Counted from the first letter of the stretch, positions 52,962 through 63,297 are shown. The stretch: DNA of 64,000 nucleotides from GCA-002733465 sp964601915 (GCA_964601915.1 CAZRPK010000001.1:17810-81809), one strand, 5' to 3'. Program-made: numbers and translations. The notes: generated by a model from the sequence alone, not told the origin.

Positions 52962-54452
52962 TCAATTTCGTATATCACTCTTAATAATTGTACTTGATAT
53001 TCGAGCAACATGGTTAATGATGTCATGGCTTGCCTCTTTAAGCAGAAAGGCATTAGTAATATTTTTATGTTTGTGAACAAAAGCTTCATACTCAGCTATA
53101 TCATCATAGATACTCGGATCATTTGCTAAACAACAAAAACTCGATTCACTGAGTAAATTAGTCAGTTTACTAATTTTCAAAGTCTTACGTTGCGGAAGGA
53201 TGACTCTATTTTGCATAGAGTCATCAGAATGTAGACTATTTATTCGACTACTAAATAACACCGCTTTTAATTTTATATTCGCATCCAGACTATTCAAAAG
53301 CGCTTTCAATAAATAGATGAAAGATACCAAGTCAATGTGGCTGGATTTAGAAAGGTTAGTTTCGCTCGTTGCATGTTGTAAAAAAGGGACTATGCCACCC
53401 GAAAAAATTTCACCTTGAAAAAAAGTGGAATAAGCATTTGTTGCGGATTTCACATAGCTTTCTATTGTTACTACTTGTTGCACTAAATTTTGATTATCTT
53501 GTTTAGGTAAGTCAATCGCTAACCAAATCAATGGCACGGACTCTAAAACTTCTTCGCCCTGCCAACGTACATGTTGGCGTAGTTCTCTAAGATGAATTGG
53601 ATTAGAAAAAGATGCCTCCGCTAAATTGTCAACTTGTTGAAACCATATTTTTTGAGAGTCTATGACTTCAACATCGGATTTAATCGCCTTACGTCTAACT
53701 AATAAATGGATAGCACAAACAAGTCTATCCACTTTACGTTTATACCTTAAAAGTAAATATAATAAACTAAAAATCAAAAAAGTTGCTAAAGCAAAAACTC
53801 TTACTTTGATTCTATGGAAGTTTTCTCTAAAATCAGATTCTAGCTGCAAGCCATCAATTTCTATTTTAAACCAACCGGCAGTTACTCCCTTGAAAGCAAT
53901 TTTTTCGAGAAATGGAATATTCTTTTTTGCTAAAAAATATTCATAGGTTATTTTTTTAGACGACTCTTTACTTATCTCTTTATCATTCGTTGATAAAATG
54001 ATTACAACAGAGTCCGATTTGAGGTTGTTGCTATTATTTTGGGCTATTTCATCTAGAGTTCGGTTATTATTTTGATCTGCCGCGGATAGTCCTATCGTGA
54101 TTTCTTGAGGATATTGTGAAACTACTATCCCATCGGAAGAATAGATTGTTGCGGTATGAATATAACGATCTTTAGCGATATTTTGTGTTAATAGCTCAAG
54201 TTGTAGATTATCTTCAGATAACAATGCTTCAGCGCTTGAGTCTGCGGCTATTTTTACAATACTGTGTGCATACTCTGATGTTCGTTTTGCGACTAATTTT
54301 TCAACCTGATAGTTAATAATATACCAAGACAACGAAAGAAAAGCACTAAGCATAATAAAAACAAGAGGCAGCATACCCGCCAAAATATTAGGTGCGGAAA
54401 TAATATTTGATTTAGTTTTATCTATGGCATGTGTTTGATTATTATTATCCAT
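52962..54452 (-). CDS. AhpA/YtjB-like membrane protein
   Basis: 496 residues. An N-terminal membrane helix (about 28-48), an extracytoplasmic domain (about 50-210), a second helix (about 218-240), then a cytoplasmic C-terminal half. The sequence KLVAKRTSEYAHSIVKIAADSSAEALLSEDNLQLELLTQNIA is the family hallmark. It is divergent from serB, as ytjB (smp) is in E. coli. It is more than twice the E. coli length because of the long C-terminal part, whose function I do not recognise. Confidence 0.75.
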   Translation of the reverse strand: MDNNNQTHAIDKTKSNIISAPNILAGMLPLVFIMLSAFLSLSWYIINYQVEKLVAKRTSEYAHSIVKIAADSSAEALLSEDNLQLELLTQNIAKDRYIHTATIYSSDGIVVSQYPQEITIGLSAADQNNNRTLDEIAQNNSNNLKSDSVVIILSTNDKEISKESSKKITYEYFLAKKNIPFLEKIAFKGVTAGWFKIEIDGLQLESDFRENFHRIKVRVFALATFLIFSLLYLLLRYKRKVDRLVCAIHLLVRRKAIKSDVEVIDSQKIWFQQVDNLAEASFSNPIHLRELRQHVRWQGEEVLESVPLIWLAIDLPKQDNQNLVQQVVTIESYVKSATNAYSTFFQGEIFSGGIVPFLQHATSETNLSKSSHIDLVSFIYLLKALLNSLDANIKLKAVLFSSRINSLHSDDSMQNRVILPQRKTLKISKLTNLLSESSFCCLANDPSIYDDIAEYEAFVHKHKNITNAFLLKEASHDIINHVARISSTIIKSDIRN

Positions 54453-54606
54453 AAAATCATTGTAACAAGTTGGCTTTCAAATAACTATTATGAACGACGA
54501 CTTAGTCCATTTTAAGGTATCATGGCTTTTAGAATAAACTATTTGTGTTAATTCGGTTTAACCTTATTAAATTAAACTTTTAAACTCAAATTTAAGAGCA
54601 AAAAAC

Positions 54607-55572
54607 ATGTCACATCCCATACTAAATAACATTGAATACTTATTAACTGATGGCAATTGGAGTGTCGCTCAAGAAAAGCAGAATTATAGTTCAGCTTTTC
54701 TTAATAATTCCACGATACGTAAAATAACCTTGTTCTCTGATTTAGATGACTCTGTTCAAGAAGCTGACTTTATACAAATTTTGAATAATATAAATCAACA
54801 ACTGCTTTTCACAAAAAGCATTCAACAAAAGTCGTTAGTTTGGAATTGCTTTATAGAGCAACAATATTTACAAATATTTTTACAAAATTTGATTCAAACG
54901 ACTTCTTTTGATTATCTAATTTGGCCTAAAGGTCGCCCATCCATGCCTAAATTAATCATTTTTGATATGGACTCGACTTTTATACAAATTGAAGTGATTG
55001 ATGAATTGGCAAAAGCGCATAATGTTGGCAGTGAAGTTTCCCAAGTGACAGAGTCTGCGATGCGTGGCGAATTAGATTTTTCAGAAAGTCTAATCACTCG
55101 CGTTGCTTGTTTAAGAGGATTATCTAGCAATACCATCGAAAATATCGCTAACAATCTACCAGTATCTCCAGGAGTTGATAGATTAGTTAAGTGGGCTCAT
55201 CAACAAAGTATTAAAATCGCTATCATTTCTGGAGGTTTCACCCCTTTTGTTAAAAAGCTAGCCATACAAATGAATTTATTTAAAGTAAAAGCAAACAATT
55301 TAGAAATAGAAAAAAATCAATTAACCGGTAAAGTGCTAGGTGATATTGTAGATGCTCAAGCAAAAGCTAACTTTGTTAATGAGTTAAAGCAAGAATTAAA
55401 CTTACAGACGAATGAAATAATGAGTATAGGAGACGGCGCTAATGATTTATTAATGATGAAAGAAACCGGATTTAGCCTAGCTTACCGCGCTAAACCAACC
55501 GTAGATAGAGAGGCTGGCGGACGAATGAAATCAACCCATTTAGATAAGCTAATTAATATCTTTGCAAAATAA
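54607..55572 (+). CDS. serB: Phosphoserine phosphatase
   Basis: 321 residues. HAD motif I in FDMDSTFIQIEVIDELAK near residue 119, motif II in AIISGGFTPF near 208, motif III/IV in MSIGDGANDLLMMKETGFSLAYRAKPTV near 274. The N-terminal 110 residues are divergent, as in other gammaproteobacterial SerB proteins. It performs the last step of serine synthesis. It converges with the FimX-like gene (two bases apart). Confidence 0.95.
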   Translation: MSHPILNNIEYLLTDGNWSVAQEKQNYSSAFLNNSTIRKITLFSDLDDSVQEADFIQILNNINQQLLFTKSIQQKSLVWNCFIEQQYLQIFLQNLIQTTSFDYLIWPKGRPSMPKLIIFDMDSTFIQIEVIDELAKAHNVGSEVSQVTESAMRGELDFSESLITRVACLRGLSSNTIENIANNLPVSPGVDRLVKWAHQQSIKIAIISGGFTPFVKKLAIQMNLFKVKANNLEIEKNQLTGKVLGDIVDAQAKANFVNELKQELNLQTNEIMSIGDGANDLLMMKETGFSLAYRAKPTVDREAGGRMKSTHLDKLINIFAK

Positions 55573-55574
55573 AA

Positions 55575-57644
55575 TTAAAAACCACTTGAAGAAAAGTCAT
55601 AATCAAGTTTAACACTTGGGCGTCTCAAATAGTAACCTTGAATGTAACGCACATTCATTGGCCATAATGCAGCTAACATAGCAGCCTCTTCGACCTTAGG
55701 AATAATACTTAATTTATCCCTATTGTGTATTTCATCTAGTAATGATTGAATTCTTGCCGATGATTCAGGGTCTAAATGTAAGTTTTCACTCACCTTATCG
55801 GAGATTTTAACATAATCAACATCAATTTGATCGATCAATTGAACTTGCTCTAAATCTGCTCCAAATTTTGATAAACAACAAACATAACCTTTACTTCTAA
55901 GATTAGCAGTTAATGCAATAACACGTTTTAAGTGATTCGCGGCATCATCTTCATCAAATTGAAATATAAGCCTATTCTTCTCTAACTTACTATTTTTAAA
56001 AGTTTTATCAATAAAATCGACTATTGAGTCATCAATTAACGAAATGCTAGACAGGTGGACAAATATTTGTAAATTATCATCATGGTTATTTTTTAACGAG
56101 CGTAATGCTTGACTAATAATCCATTTATCCAACTTAAGTCCAACTCCAACCATGCGTGCGATAGGGAAAACTTGATCGGCACTAATTTCTTTTCCCTTCT
56201 CTGTGGTTAGTCGTAAAAGAGCTTGGTAAAGAGCTTTTTCTTCGCCATGCAATTTAACAATTGGCTGAAATAACAATTTTACTCGACCAGCATCAATTGC
56301 CTCTTGAACTTGATAGACAAGTCTATGATCAACACCCTCTGCGATATTTGCCACGGCTTTGTTATAAACCTTAAATCCATCACCTTTTTCTAAACGAGCG
56401 GCGGCACTTTGTGCATCACTAATATAGCGATTAGGATCGGCATTGGCTTCACTAATCGGACATATACCAATACTAAAAGTAACCGTATGAGTATGACCTT
56501 CGATATCAAATAAATGCTTTTTAATTGAATCACACAACTCTTTTGCTAAATCTCTTGCAATTTTACTTGATTTATCTTCAATTAAAATTCCAAACGCATG
56601 ATCAGTTAAACGTGCTAAAGTATAACTTTCATCAACTCTGCTAGTTAACCAGATCGCACATTCTTGAGTGACTGAATCGACGCCAGGTATTCCGTACTCA
56701 CCTCGTATTTTATTGTGCTGATCGTATTCAATGTATAGTAGATTATATGTACAAGATTTTTCAATCGCTCTTGCTTTCGTTAATTGAATTTGTTCCGCAA
56801 AGTAAACCTTATTATAAAGGTCGGTTACCGTATCTAACGCACTAATTTCTTTTAGCTTTTCTTCTAATTCTGCGCTGTCAGTTTCTTGCCTTATTAACAC
56901 TTGTGTACAATTTTCATCTTCAAAATGAGCTTGAGATAGTGACATAATGGCTTCAAAAACTTCGCCGTCTGCCCTTGCGCCAGAAAAAGAAAAATTATGT
57001 TGATCATGATCAAGTGCCATATCTTTCAGGTGTTTTTTAAATTCATTTTGGTACTTTTTATCAATCGTATCCAGAGCCGGCACACAAAATATTTCATCGT
57101 GGTCGGAATAACCAAATAATTCCAAATAGGCTTTATTGGCATAAACATGCATACCATCATGTATGTAGGAGATTGCATCTCTTGAGCTATCTAATAATAA
57201 TGAACAACGTTTCTCACTCGAACGTAAAGCAAGCTCTGCTTGGGTTTTAGCTCGGCGCACTTCTAAATGTGCTAATTCTTTTTCAACTCGAAGGCAAAGC
57301 ATTTCTAGATTAGTATGACTAGTAGTATTACTAGCGCCGTAGGTTAAAGTTTCAATAAAATTTTCATCCGTCAGTTGATCTAACATGACAATCGTAGGAA
57401 TATCTCTGCCGAACTGTGCTATTTGTTTAATCGCTTGCTTTGCCGGTAGCGCATGATGATCTGGAATGGCTAGTAGTAAATCAGAGACTTGTTTTTCGAG
57501 CGCATCTATCAATTCCTCTTGTGATAAAACTTGAGTTGCTCTAACCGCATAGCCTCGATTTCTAAGCGCATTAATAATTTCTTCTGCATGATTTGAGGAA
57601 GGCTCTATTAACAAAAGGTGAATAGTTTTGATGTCAGTTGTCAT
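55575..57644 (-). CDS. FimX-like degenerate GGDEF-EAL protein
   Basis: 689 residues, close to P. aeruginosa FimX (691), with the same layout: a receiver-like domain (about 8-130), PAS (about 142-260), GGDEF (about 275-430) and EAL (about 440-689). The GGDEF site reads ARLTDHAFG, not GGDEF, and the EAL site reads YQALLRL, not EAL, so neither synthesis nor hydrolysis is expected. FimX is a c-di-GMP receptor that controls type IV pilus assembly. The receiver lacks a full DD/D/K set. A strong call on architecture; the exact partner is not in this window. Confidence 0.8.
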   Translation of the reverse strand: MTTDIKTIHLLLIEPSSNHAEEIINALRNRGYAVRATQVLSQEELIDALEKQVSDLLLAIPDHHALPAKQAIKQIAQFGRDIPTIVMLDQLTDENFIETLTYGASNTTSHTNLEMLCLRVEKELAHLEVRRAKTQAELALRSSEKRCSLLLDSSRDAISYIHDGMHVYANKAYLELFGYSDHDEIFCVPALDTIDKKYQNEFKKHLKDMALDHDQHNFSFSGARADGEVFEAIMSLSQAHFEDENCTQVLIRQETDSAELEEKLKEISALDTVTDLYNKVYFAEQIQLTKARAIEKSCTYNLLYIEYDQHNKIRGEYGIPGVDSVTQECAIWLTSRVDESYTLARLTDHAFGILIEDKSSKIARDLAKELCDSIKKHLFDIEGHTHTVTFSIGICPISEANADPNRYISDAQSAAARLEKGDGFKVYNKAVANIAEGVDHRLVYQVQEAIDAGRVKLLFQPIVKLHGEEKALYQALLRLTTEKGKEISADQVFPIARMVGVGLKLDKWIISQALRSLKNNHDDNLQIFVHLSSISLIDDSIVDFIDKTFKNSKLEKNRLIFQFDEDDAANHLKRVIALTANLRSKGYVCCLSKFGADLEQVQLIDQIDVDYVKISDKVSENLHLDPESSARIQSLLDEIHNRDKLSIIPKVEEAAMLAALWPMNVRYIQGYYLRRPSVKLDYDFSSSGF

Positions 57645-57868
57645 CGTTTAGCAAAGATCCTTTACACTTGATATTTTCAAAGTTGGTAGTCTAATAACTC
57701 TTCACAGCATCGAAGAGAGTTGGTAGTAAATCTTAATTTTTTTCTTTAATTAATACTATAGCTAATTGTAACCAAGTCAAATCACTTTCAATAGTTATTT
57801 ATACATTTTTTTAACAAATAGCGACGCAGATCAAACTACAGTGCATTATGTAATTATCGATTGATTAT

Positions 57869-59734
57869 TTAAATTAAATCCCAAACGCCATCTAAATCCG
57901 GATCAACTTTATTTATAGAGTTTAATTTTGGCTTCTTTAACGTCGTATTAGTACTTATTTTATCGAACGCAAACTGTCTAAAACTAGCGGAAGAACTGAC
58001 CTCTTTACTTAGCCTTGCCATATATTCTTCAGAATATTCAGCAATACAAACTTTGCTATTTAAGGTAAATGATAGTGGGTTAGTGATTACAGTTGCGGAC
58101 AAACCGACCCCCGTTAATGCTGGCAATAATAAAGAACGCTGAAACTTATTTTCTTGACCACGACTATTTTTAAGCTGTATGTTAATAGATTTAGCATCCG
58201 GAGCTAAAAGTTGGATCCCCATTTGAACGGTATTATCTTTAATTTGACGTTTCACCCAACGTACAACGCCAATACTCCATTGTAAAAAACCGTCTGATGC
58301 GGTATCAACAAAGCCCAAAATTTCACCTGTTTGAGCATTTTTGGGTAATTCTGCGGCTGACAACTGAATACAGTATCCACCAGGGCTAATATTAACCAGA
58401 CTACAGGTTTGTATTCGATACGCATCTCTAACAATAGAGTCTCTACTCCTTGCACCGGATAACACTGTATCTTGTTTTGGTACTTTATCTTGTTCAGGAC
58501 GATATAATTTAGCCCAGACATCTTTACCAGTTTCTGCGGATGTACTTAAATAATTTCTGTCAAGACTAGCCTCAAGTCTATTTTTTTCTTTAGCCATTTC
58601 CGTCAGCGTGGCATTTTTTAAGCTCCCTTCCATAACATCAAGTGTTTTATTTATTGCAAAACCTTCAGTTGGAGGCTCCTCCATCAAGCTGGCATTTCTT
58701 CTCATTTCATTTTCAGTTAACAAATAGTGAGTCGCGGCTAAGCTAATTGTTACTCTGATCGAATCATTACAGGCCGTTCTAGCAAAATTTCTTTGAGTTC
58801 CTTGGTTCCAACAATGCATTAAATGTTTATAGATCATGGATTTTTCTGAACTCATGGTCGTTTCAGTTTTTCTTAAAATAATTTCTTTTTTGAACCGTTC
58901 TACTAACCCTGAAACCGAGAGTTTGATACATGATTCAGATTCACGTGATTTATATAAGCTTTTTAAGATAGGAGCTTTTGCACTATTTAGATCAACGACA
59001 AAATGATGTTTGTTGAACGCATGAGCCTCAAGAGTTACTAAATCTATATAAGCAGGTAACATTGTCCATAAGATTTCAATCTCTTTTTGACGCAACTGGT
59101 ATGGGTTAGCAATGCTCATTAATAAAATTTGAGTGAAATTACTTTTTACACTGTGTTCAAATTCCTGACGAGGCACTTTAAAAGTCATTTTTTCAATATT
59201 ATTCTGACTAGCTAATTGGTACAACATATAAAGTTCACGCCATAAACGGCTCGGAACAGATGCATACAACTGATAACAGCGCAGAATAATAAGTCCATGA
59301 TATTTAACCGCCATTCCGATTGCGGCTGCCAATAATTTTTTGGTAGATTTTTTTGAGTCTTCTATCAGTAGTGATTCAATGGTTGCATGGTAACCAAGAG
59401 ATAATTCAGTTTGAATGGCTTGAACAAGTGCAGCAATCTTTTTTTGTTTCTCTGTCAACGCAATGTGCTTACTGATAAATTTCTTCTCGAGGGCATCCGA
59501 TAAGCGTCGGGCAATTGGCTCTAAAAGATTAAGTATGGAAAAACGTAATTCTGGATTTAAAATTGACTGATTGGTTTCAACTAAAAGACGATAAGTACTC
59601 CTTGAGCTATCGCTCAAATTAGCCGCAGGTAGTTCTTCTACCCATCGTAGTATTTTTTGTGTTGAAAGCTCAACGGAAGACCTAAAATTAGGTCTCAACT
59701 CGCGAACAGTTAATCCTGAACTACCTTGTTTCAT
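57869..59734 (-). CDS. PilZ-domain c-di-GMP receptor protein
   Basis: 621 residues. A long helical N-terminal part (1-430), with no membrane segment. The PilZ region is near 420-530: RDSIVRDAYRIQTCSLVNISPGGYCIQLS with the second motif (NxSxxG) clear and the first RxxxR-type arginines (RARSRDSIVRD) less certain. A C-terminal domain of about 90 residues follows. It lies directly upstream of, and in the same direction as, the FimX-like gene with a 224-base gap. I infer that both belong to the same c-di-GMP/pilus system. Confidence 0.75.
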   Translation of the reverse strand: MKQGSSGLTVRELRPNFRSSVELSTQKILRWVEELPAANLSDSSRSTYRLLVETNQSILNPELRFSILNLLEPIARRLSDALEKKFISKHIALTEKQKKIAALVQAIQTELSLGYHATIESLLIEDSKKSTKKLLAAAIGMAVKYHGLIILRCYQLYASVPSRLWRELYMLYQLASQNNIEKMTFKVPRQEFEHSVKSNFTQILLMSIANPYQLRQKEIEILWTMLPAYIDLVTLEAHAFNKHHFVVDLNSAKAPILKSLYKSRESESCIKLSVSGLVERFKKEIILRKTETTMSSEKSMIYKHLMHCWNQGTQRNFARTACNDSIRVTISLAATHYLLTENEMRRNASLMEEPPTEGFAINKTLDVMEGSLKNATLTEMAKEKNRLEASLDRNYLSTSAETGKDVWAKLYRPEQDKVPKQDTVLSGARSRDSIVRDAYRIQTCSLVNISPGGYCIQLSAAELPKNAQTGEILGFVDTASDGFLQWSIGVVRWVKRQIKDNTVQMGIQLLAPDAKSINIQLKNSRGQENKFQRSLLLPALTGVGLSATVITNPLSFTLNSKVCIAEYSEEYMARLSKEVSSSASFRQFAFDKISTNTTLKKPKLNSINKVDPDLDGVWDLI

Positions 59735-60012
59735 TCAAAAAATCCCTTAACAGCTGACTAAGAACTATGGGACAGCAATCAAATTATACCAAGATTACTA
59801 TCCCTCTCTTACTACAGAAAATTACCTTATTTCTTATCTCTAAAGTCAAATAATTCTCTATTTAACTCAATTATCAAAAACTCAACGCCGCAATATTAAT
59901 AAATAGACTATTTTTCTTTAAAAGTCAAGTACTTAGAAGAGATGATTAAACAAAATTATTTCTTCTAAATTCTAATAAAATAGAGGTATATTAGTCCAAT
60001 AGAAGAGAAAAA

Positions 60013-61035
60013 TTAATAAATCGCTCTTTTAGATAATTCACCAGCAACCTCTTGGACTAATTTAGGGACTAAATAACCCGGTAAATAAGCCGTTAGGTCT
60101 TTCATAATTTGAGTGGCAATATTTCTAGGAACATTAAAATGAGCAGCTCCTTCAACAGGGTCAAGTAAGTGTAAATAATAGGGCAGTACACCGACATCAA
60201 ACAACTTCTCACTTAGTTCACAGAGAATAGTAGATGAATCATTGATATCTTTTAATAAGACACTTTGGTTTAATATAGTTATGCCAAGAGTTAAATAAAT
60301 TTGTAGTTGACGAGCTAATTCTGAATCAATTTCATTTTCATGGTTAATATGTAGCACTAAACTAACGGAAAATCGGCTACTTGCAAGTCTCTGAGCTAAT
60401 TCAGATGTTAATCTTGAAGCGATCACCACGGGCAATCGGGTATGGATCCTTAATCGCCTAAGATGGGGAATTTTTTCTAATTCCGTTAGTAATGCGTCTA
60501 TCGATTTATCCTGTTTCATTAACGGATCTCCGCCACTTAATATGACTTCTGAAATAGAGGGATCCATAGCAATATATCGTAAAGCATCTATTTGAGCTTT
60601 ATTATCAAACCGATGTTGTGTGTAAGGGAAATGGCGTCTAAAGCAGTATCTACAATTAACCGCACAAGCACCCGAGAGCATCAATAATGCCCGTCCATGA
60701 TATTTATGCAATAAACTAGATATTTTAGGTGTTTGTTCGTTGAGTGGATCTTTGATATATCCTACCTGATCCGTATCCTCATCATTTCTTGGTAATACTT
60801 GGAGTAATAACGGATCGTTGATATTACCTTTTTCCATTTTGTTCGCATAAGCAAGTGGGACTCTCACGCTAAAATTGTTCTCTTCAACAATTAAATGTGA
60901 AATTTCTCTTTTATTTATTTGAACATAGTTGAGTAATTCATCAACACTAGATATAGCAGTTTTTAATTCATTTTTCCAAGATTGGGGCTGACAAAAGGGA
61001 ACTGAAACAGGTATGATTGGTGCAGAAATTACCAT
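60013..61035 (-). CDS. epmB: EF-P beta-lysylation protein EpmB (lysine 2,3-aminomutase)
   Basis: 340 residues. A radical SAM enzyme; the CxxxCxxC cluster is CAVNCRYCFRRHFPY near residue 122. SGGDPLMKQD near 168, HTRLPVVIASRL near 200 and HINHENEID near 230 are KAM-family features. The C-terminal PLP lysine region, LLDPVEGAAHFNVPR, is near 293. It converts alpha-lysine to (R)-beta-lysine, which EpmA attaches to EF-P. It diverges from efp, 31 bases apart, so they share a promoter region. Confidence 0.93.
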   Translation of the reverse strand: MVISAPIIPVSVPFCQPQSWKNELKTAISSVDELLNYVQINKREISHLIVEENNFSVRVPLAYANKMEKGNINDPLLLQVLPRNDEDTDQVGYIKDPLNEQTPKISSLLHKYHGRALLMLSGACAVNCRYCFRRHFPYTQHRFDNKAQIDALRYIAMDPSISEVILSGGDPLMKQDKSIDALLTELEKIPHLRRLRIHTRLPVVIASRLTSELAQRLASSRFSVSLVLHINHENEIDSELARQLQIYLTLGITILNQSVLLKDINDSSTILCELSEKLFDVGVLPYYLHLLDPVEGAAHFNVPRNIATQIMKDLTAYLPGYLVPKLVQEVAGELSKRAIY

Positions 61036-61066
61036 TCGGATCGACTAGTTAAGGTTAATAAATAAA

Positions 61067-61630
61067 ATGGCATCATACACAACAAACGATTTTCGTTCAG
61101 GTTTAAAATTCATGCTAAATGGAGAACCAGTTTCTATAGTAGAAAATAACTTTGTTCGCCCAGGAAAAGGGCAAGCTTTTGCAAAAACTAAGGTTTTATT
61201 TTTATTATCCGGAAGAACCATTGAAAAAACATTTAAGTCAGGTGAAAGCTTTGAATCCGCTGATGTAATGGAAACGGATATGGAGTACCTCTATACAGAT
61301 GGCGAATTTTGGCACTTTATGGATCCCGCAACCTTTGAGCAAGTCGCCGCCGATAAAAAAGCGGTAGGTGACAACCTTAAATGGTTGACAGAGCAGGATA
61401 AATGTATGCTCACTTTATTTAATGGGACACCTATTTTAGTCACACCACCTAACTTTATAATTCAAGAAGTTACTGAAACAGATCCTGGTTTAAAAGGAGA
61501 CACATCCGGTAGTGGTGGAAAGCCCGCAACCTTATCATCCGGTGCGGTTGTTCGCGTTCCTCTATTTGTTCAAATTGGCGAAAAGATTAAAGTGGACACT
61601 AGAAACGGCGAATATGTTTCTAGAGCATAA
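61067..61630 (+). CDS. efp: Elongation factor P
   Basis: 187 residues. The modification lysine is Lys 34 in VRPGKGQAF. FWHFMDPATFEQ near 85, TPPNFI near 143 and the C-terminal LKGDTSGSGGKPATLSSGAVV and KVDTRNGEYVSRA match bacterial EF-P throughout. It rescues ribosomes stalled on polyproline; this window itself codes such stretches (for example four prolines in apeM). epmB and epmA on both sides show the beta-lysylated type. Confidence 0.97.
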   Translation: MASYTTNDFRSGLKFMLNGEPVSIVENNFVRPGKGQAFAKTKVLFLLSGRTIEKTFKSGESFESADVMETDMEYLYTDGEFWHFMDPATFEQVAADKKAVGDNLKWLTEQDKCMLTLFNGTPILVTPPNFIIQEVTETDPGLKGDTSGSGGKPATLSSGAVVRVPLFVQIGEKIKVDTRNGEYVSRA

Positions 61631-61649
61631 AAAATCCTACCTAAATCAT

Positions 61650-62251
61650 TTAACTTTCTTCCGTTTTCTTTTTGGATTTTAAACGGCTCAACTCATCTGC
61701 TTGCTTTTTAGTAATTCTATAAATCGAATCAATTCGACATTTGATTAAATGACCACTATTCTGATGGCTGTCCGGCACGCTAATTGAGTCGAATTTAGCA
61801 TGTAACGTCGAACCTGAGTTATGCACTGCAATTGTTTGTGTAAACCTCAAATCACTACAATAACCAACTAAATCTATTAAATAAGGTTTATTAAAGCGAG
61901 TACTCAATATTAAGTATTCATTATCTAACGAACGCCAACCATGAAAATTAAAAGAGGTTATTTTCTTTTGAGACTCTAATTTTTTATCCTTAATATATTG
62001 AGTATACATAGACTCTTTTTTATTTTTATTTTCTTCTAAAGATGCACAACTTGCGACTATAAATGCGATAANNNNNNNNNNNNNNNNNNNNNNNNNNNNN
62101 NNNNNNNNNNNNNNNNNNNNNNNNNNNNNNNNNNNNNNNNNNNNNNNNNNNNNNNNNNNNNNNNNNNNNNNTTTTTATTTTTATTTTCTTCTAAAGATGC
62201 ACAACTTGCGACTATAAATGCGATAATGAATAAAGTGATGGCGTTTTTCAT
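61650..62251 (-). CDS. Putative lipoprotein (interrupted by scaffold gap)
   Basis: After collapsing the duplicated 55 bases (62017-62071 and 62172-62226) with the N run, the frame joins without shift into 148 residues (447 bases including stop). The signal peptide MKNAITLFIIAFIVASCAS has a lipobox ending at Cys 17. A Lys/Glu/Asn-rich linker follows, then a mixed domain with TSFNFHGWRSLDNEYLIL and YLIDLVGYCSDLRFTQTIAV, consistent with a small DUF6491-type lipoprotein, which I only suggest. Without the correction the gene looks split or truncated. It lies between efp and epmA and converges with efp. Confidence 0.8.
62072..62171. other. Scaffold gap (100 N) inside a lipoprotein gene
   Basis: Identical 55-base flanks on both sides (62017-62071; 62172-62226). 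An artefact of joining overlapping contigs. Confidence 0.95.
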
Positions 62252-62370
62252 AATAATTCTCCAAGGCAGACTAATAAAACTCTATAAAACCGTCTCTTTT
62301 AAACTATACGCTTAGATTGAAATTTAAGCGAATAATTCACCCCATAATTGTGAATGTTTGTAATCCTAAT

Positions 62371-63297
62371 ATGTCCAACCTAAAAACTATTATTCAAGAA
62401 AGAAACCGCCTCTTTGAGGATACTAGAGCATTTTTTAAATCAAGAAATATTTTAGAAGTTGATACGCCTCTAATAAGAAATGATACTGTCACTGATCCCT
62501 ATATGTCAGCATATTCAGTCATTGATTTAAATTCCCAGCTTAAAGGTTATTTACAGACATCACCTGAATATGCAATGAAAATATTACTGAGTAAAGGTTC
62601 TGGTGATATTTTTCAATTAAGCAAAATGTTTAGAGCAGAAGAAAACAGCCCCATCCATTCTTCAGAGTTTACCATGTTAGAATGGTATAGAGTTGCTTTT
62701 AACCATTTTGATTTAATAAAAGAAACAACCGATTTTATTCAAAGTATTGTTGGTATGAAAACAGTCAATATTTTGAGTTATAAAGATATTTTTAACCGCG
62801 TTTTAGCCATCGATCCATTTGAAATAAAACTTGAGTCATTAAAAAAATTATCCAAAACTGAATTAGGTGATATTCCTTTGGAGCTTTTATTTGATAACTA
62901 TTTAACACTATTATTTTCTGAAAAAATTGAAGCAACTTTTAACCCAAATGAAATCACCGTCATTCATAGTTATCCAACATCCCAAGCAAGCCTTGCGAAA
63001 ACAAGTGAAAAGAATGGATTAGTGACCGCCGATCGATTTGAAATCTATTTGGGCGGATTAGAGTTAGCCAATGGTTTTAATGAGTTAACCGATGCTATAG
63101 AACAAAAACAGCGTTTTGAAGAAGATAATCAGTTACGTAAGCAATTTGATTTAAACCCTATTGAGGTTGATAATGAGTTTATCAATGCATTAGAGCACGG
63201 AATTCCAGATTGTGCGGGTGTTGCATTAGGGCTTGATCGATTGTTAATGATTAAACTAAAAATAAAGCATATTACCGATGTGCTTGTCTTGCTTTAA
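62371..63297 (+). CDS. epmA: EF-P--(R)-beta-lysine ligase EpmA
   Basis: 308 residues from ATG 62371; an in-frame TTG at 62317 adds 18 residues with no homologous character. It is a LysRS-like catalytic core without the anticodon-binding domain. LEVDTPLIRNDTVTDPYMSAY near 33, QTSPEYAMKILLSKGSGDI near 63, FRAEENSPIHSSEFTMLEWY near 89 and the ending GIPDCAGVALGLDRLLMI near 281 are all conserved. It attaches beta-lysine to Lys 34 of EF-P. With epmB and efp next to it the system is complete. Confidence 0.95.
   Translation: MSNLKTIIQERNRLFEDTRAFFKSRNILEVDTPLIRNDTVTDPYMSAYSVIDLNSQLKGYLQTSPEYAMKILLSKGSGDIFQLSKMFRAEENSPIHSSEFTMLEWYRVAFNHFDLIKETTDFIQSIVGMKTVNILSYKDIFNRVLAIDPFEIKLESLKKLSKTELGDIPLELLFDNYLTLLFSEKIEATFNPNEITVIHSYPTSQASLAKTSEKNGLVTADRFEIYLGGLELANGFNELTDAIEQKQRFEEDNQLRKQFDLNPIEVDNEFINALEHGIPDCAGVALGLDRLLMIKLKIKHITDVLVLL

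Noticed and set aside
53662..53946. Long frames on the strand opposite to clear genes, for example inside the YtjB-like, apeR and iadA genes
   Set aside because: They mirror the codon pattern of the real gene on the other strand, lack start signals, and encode nothing recognisable.
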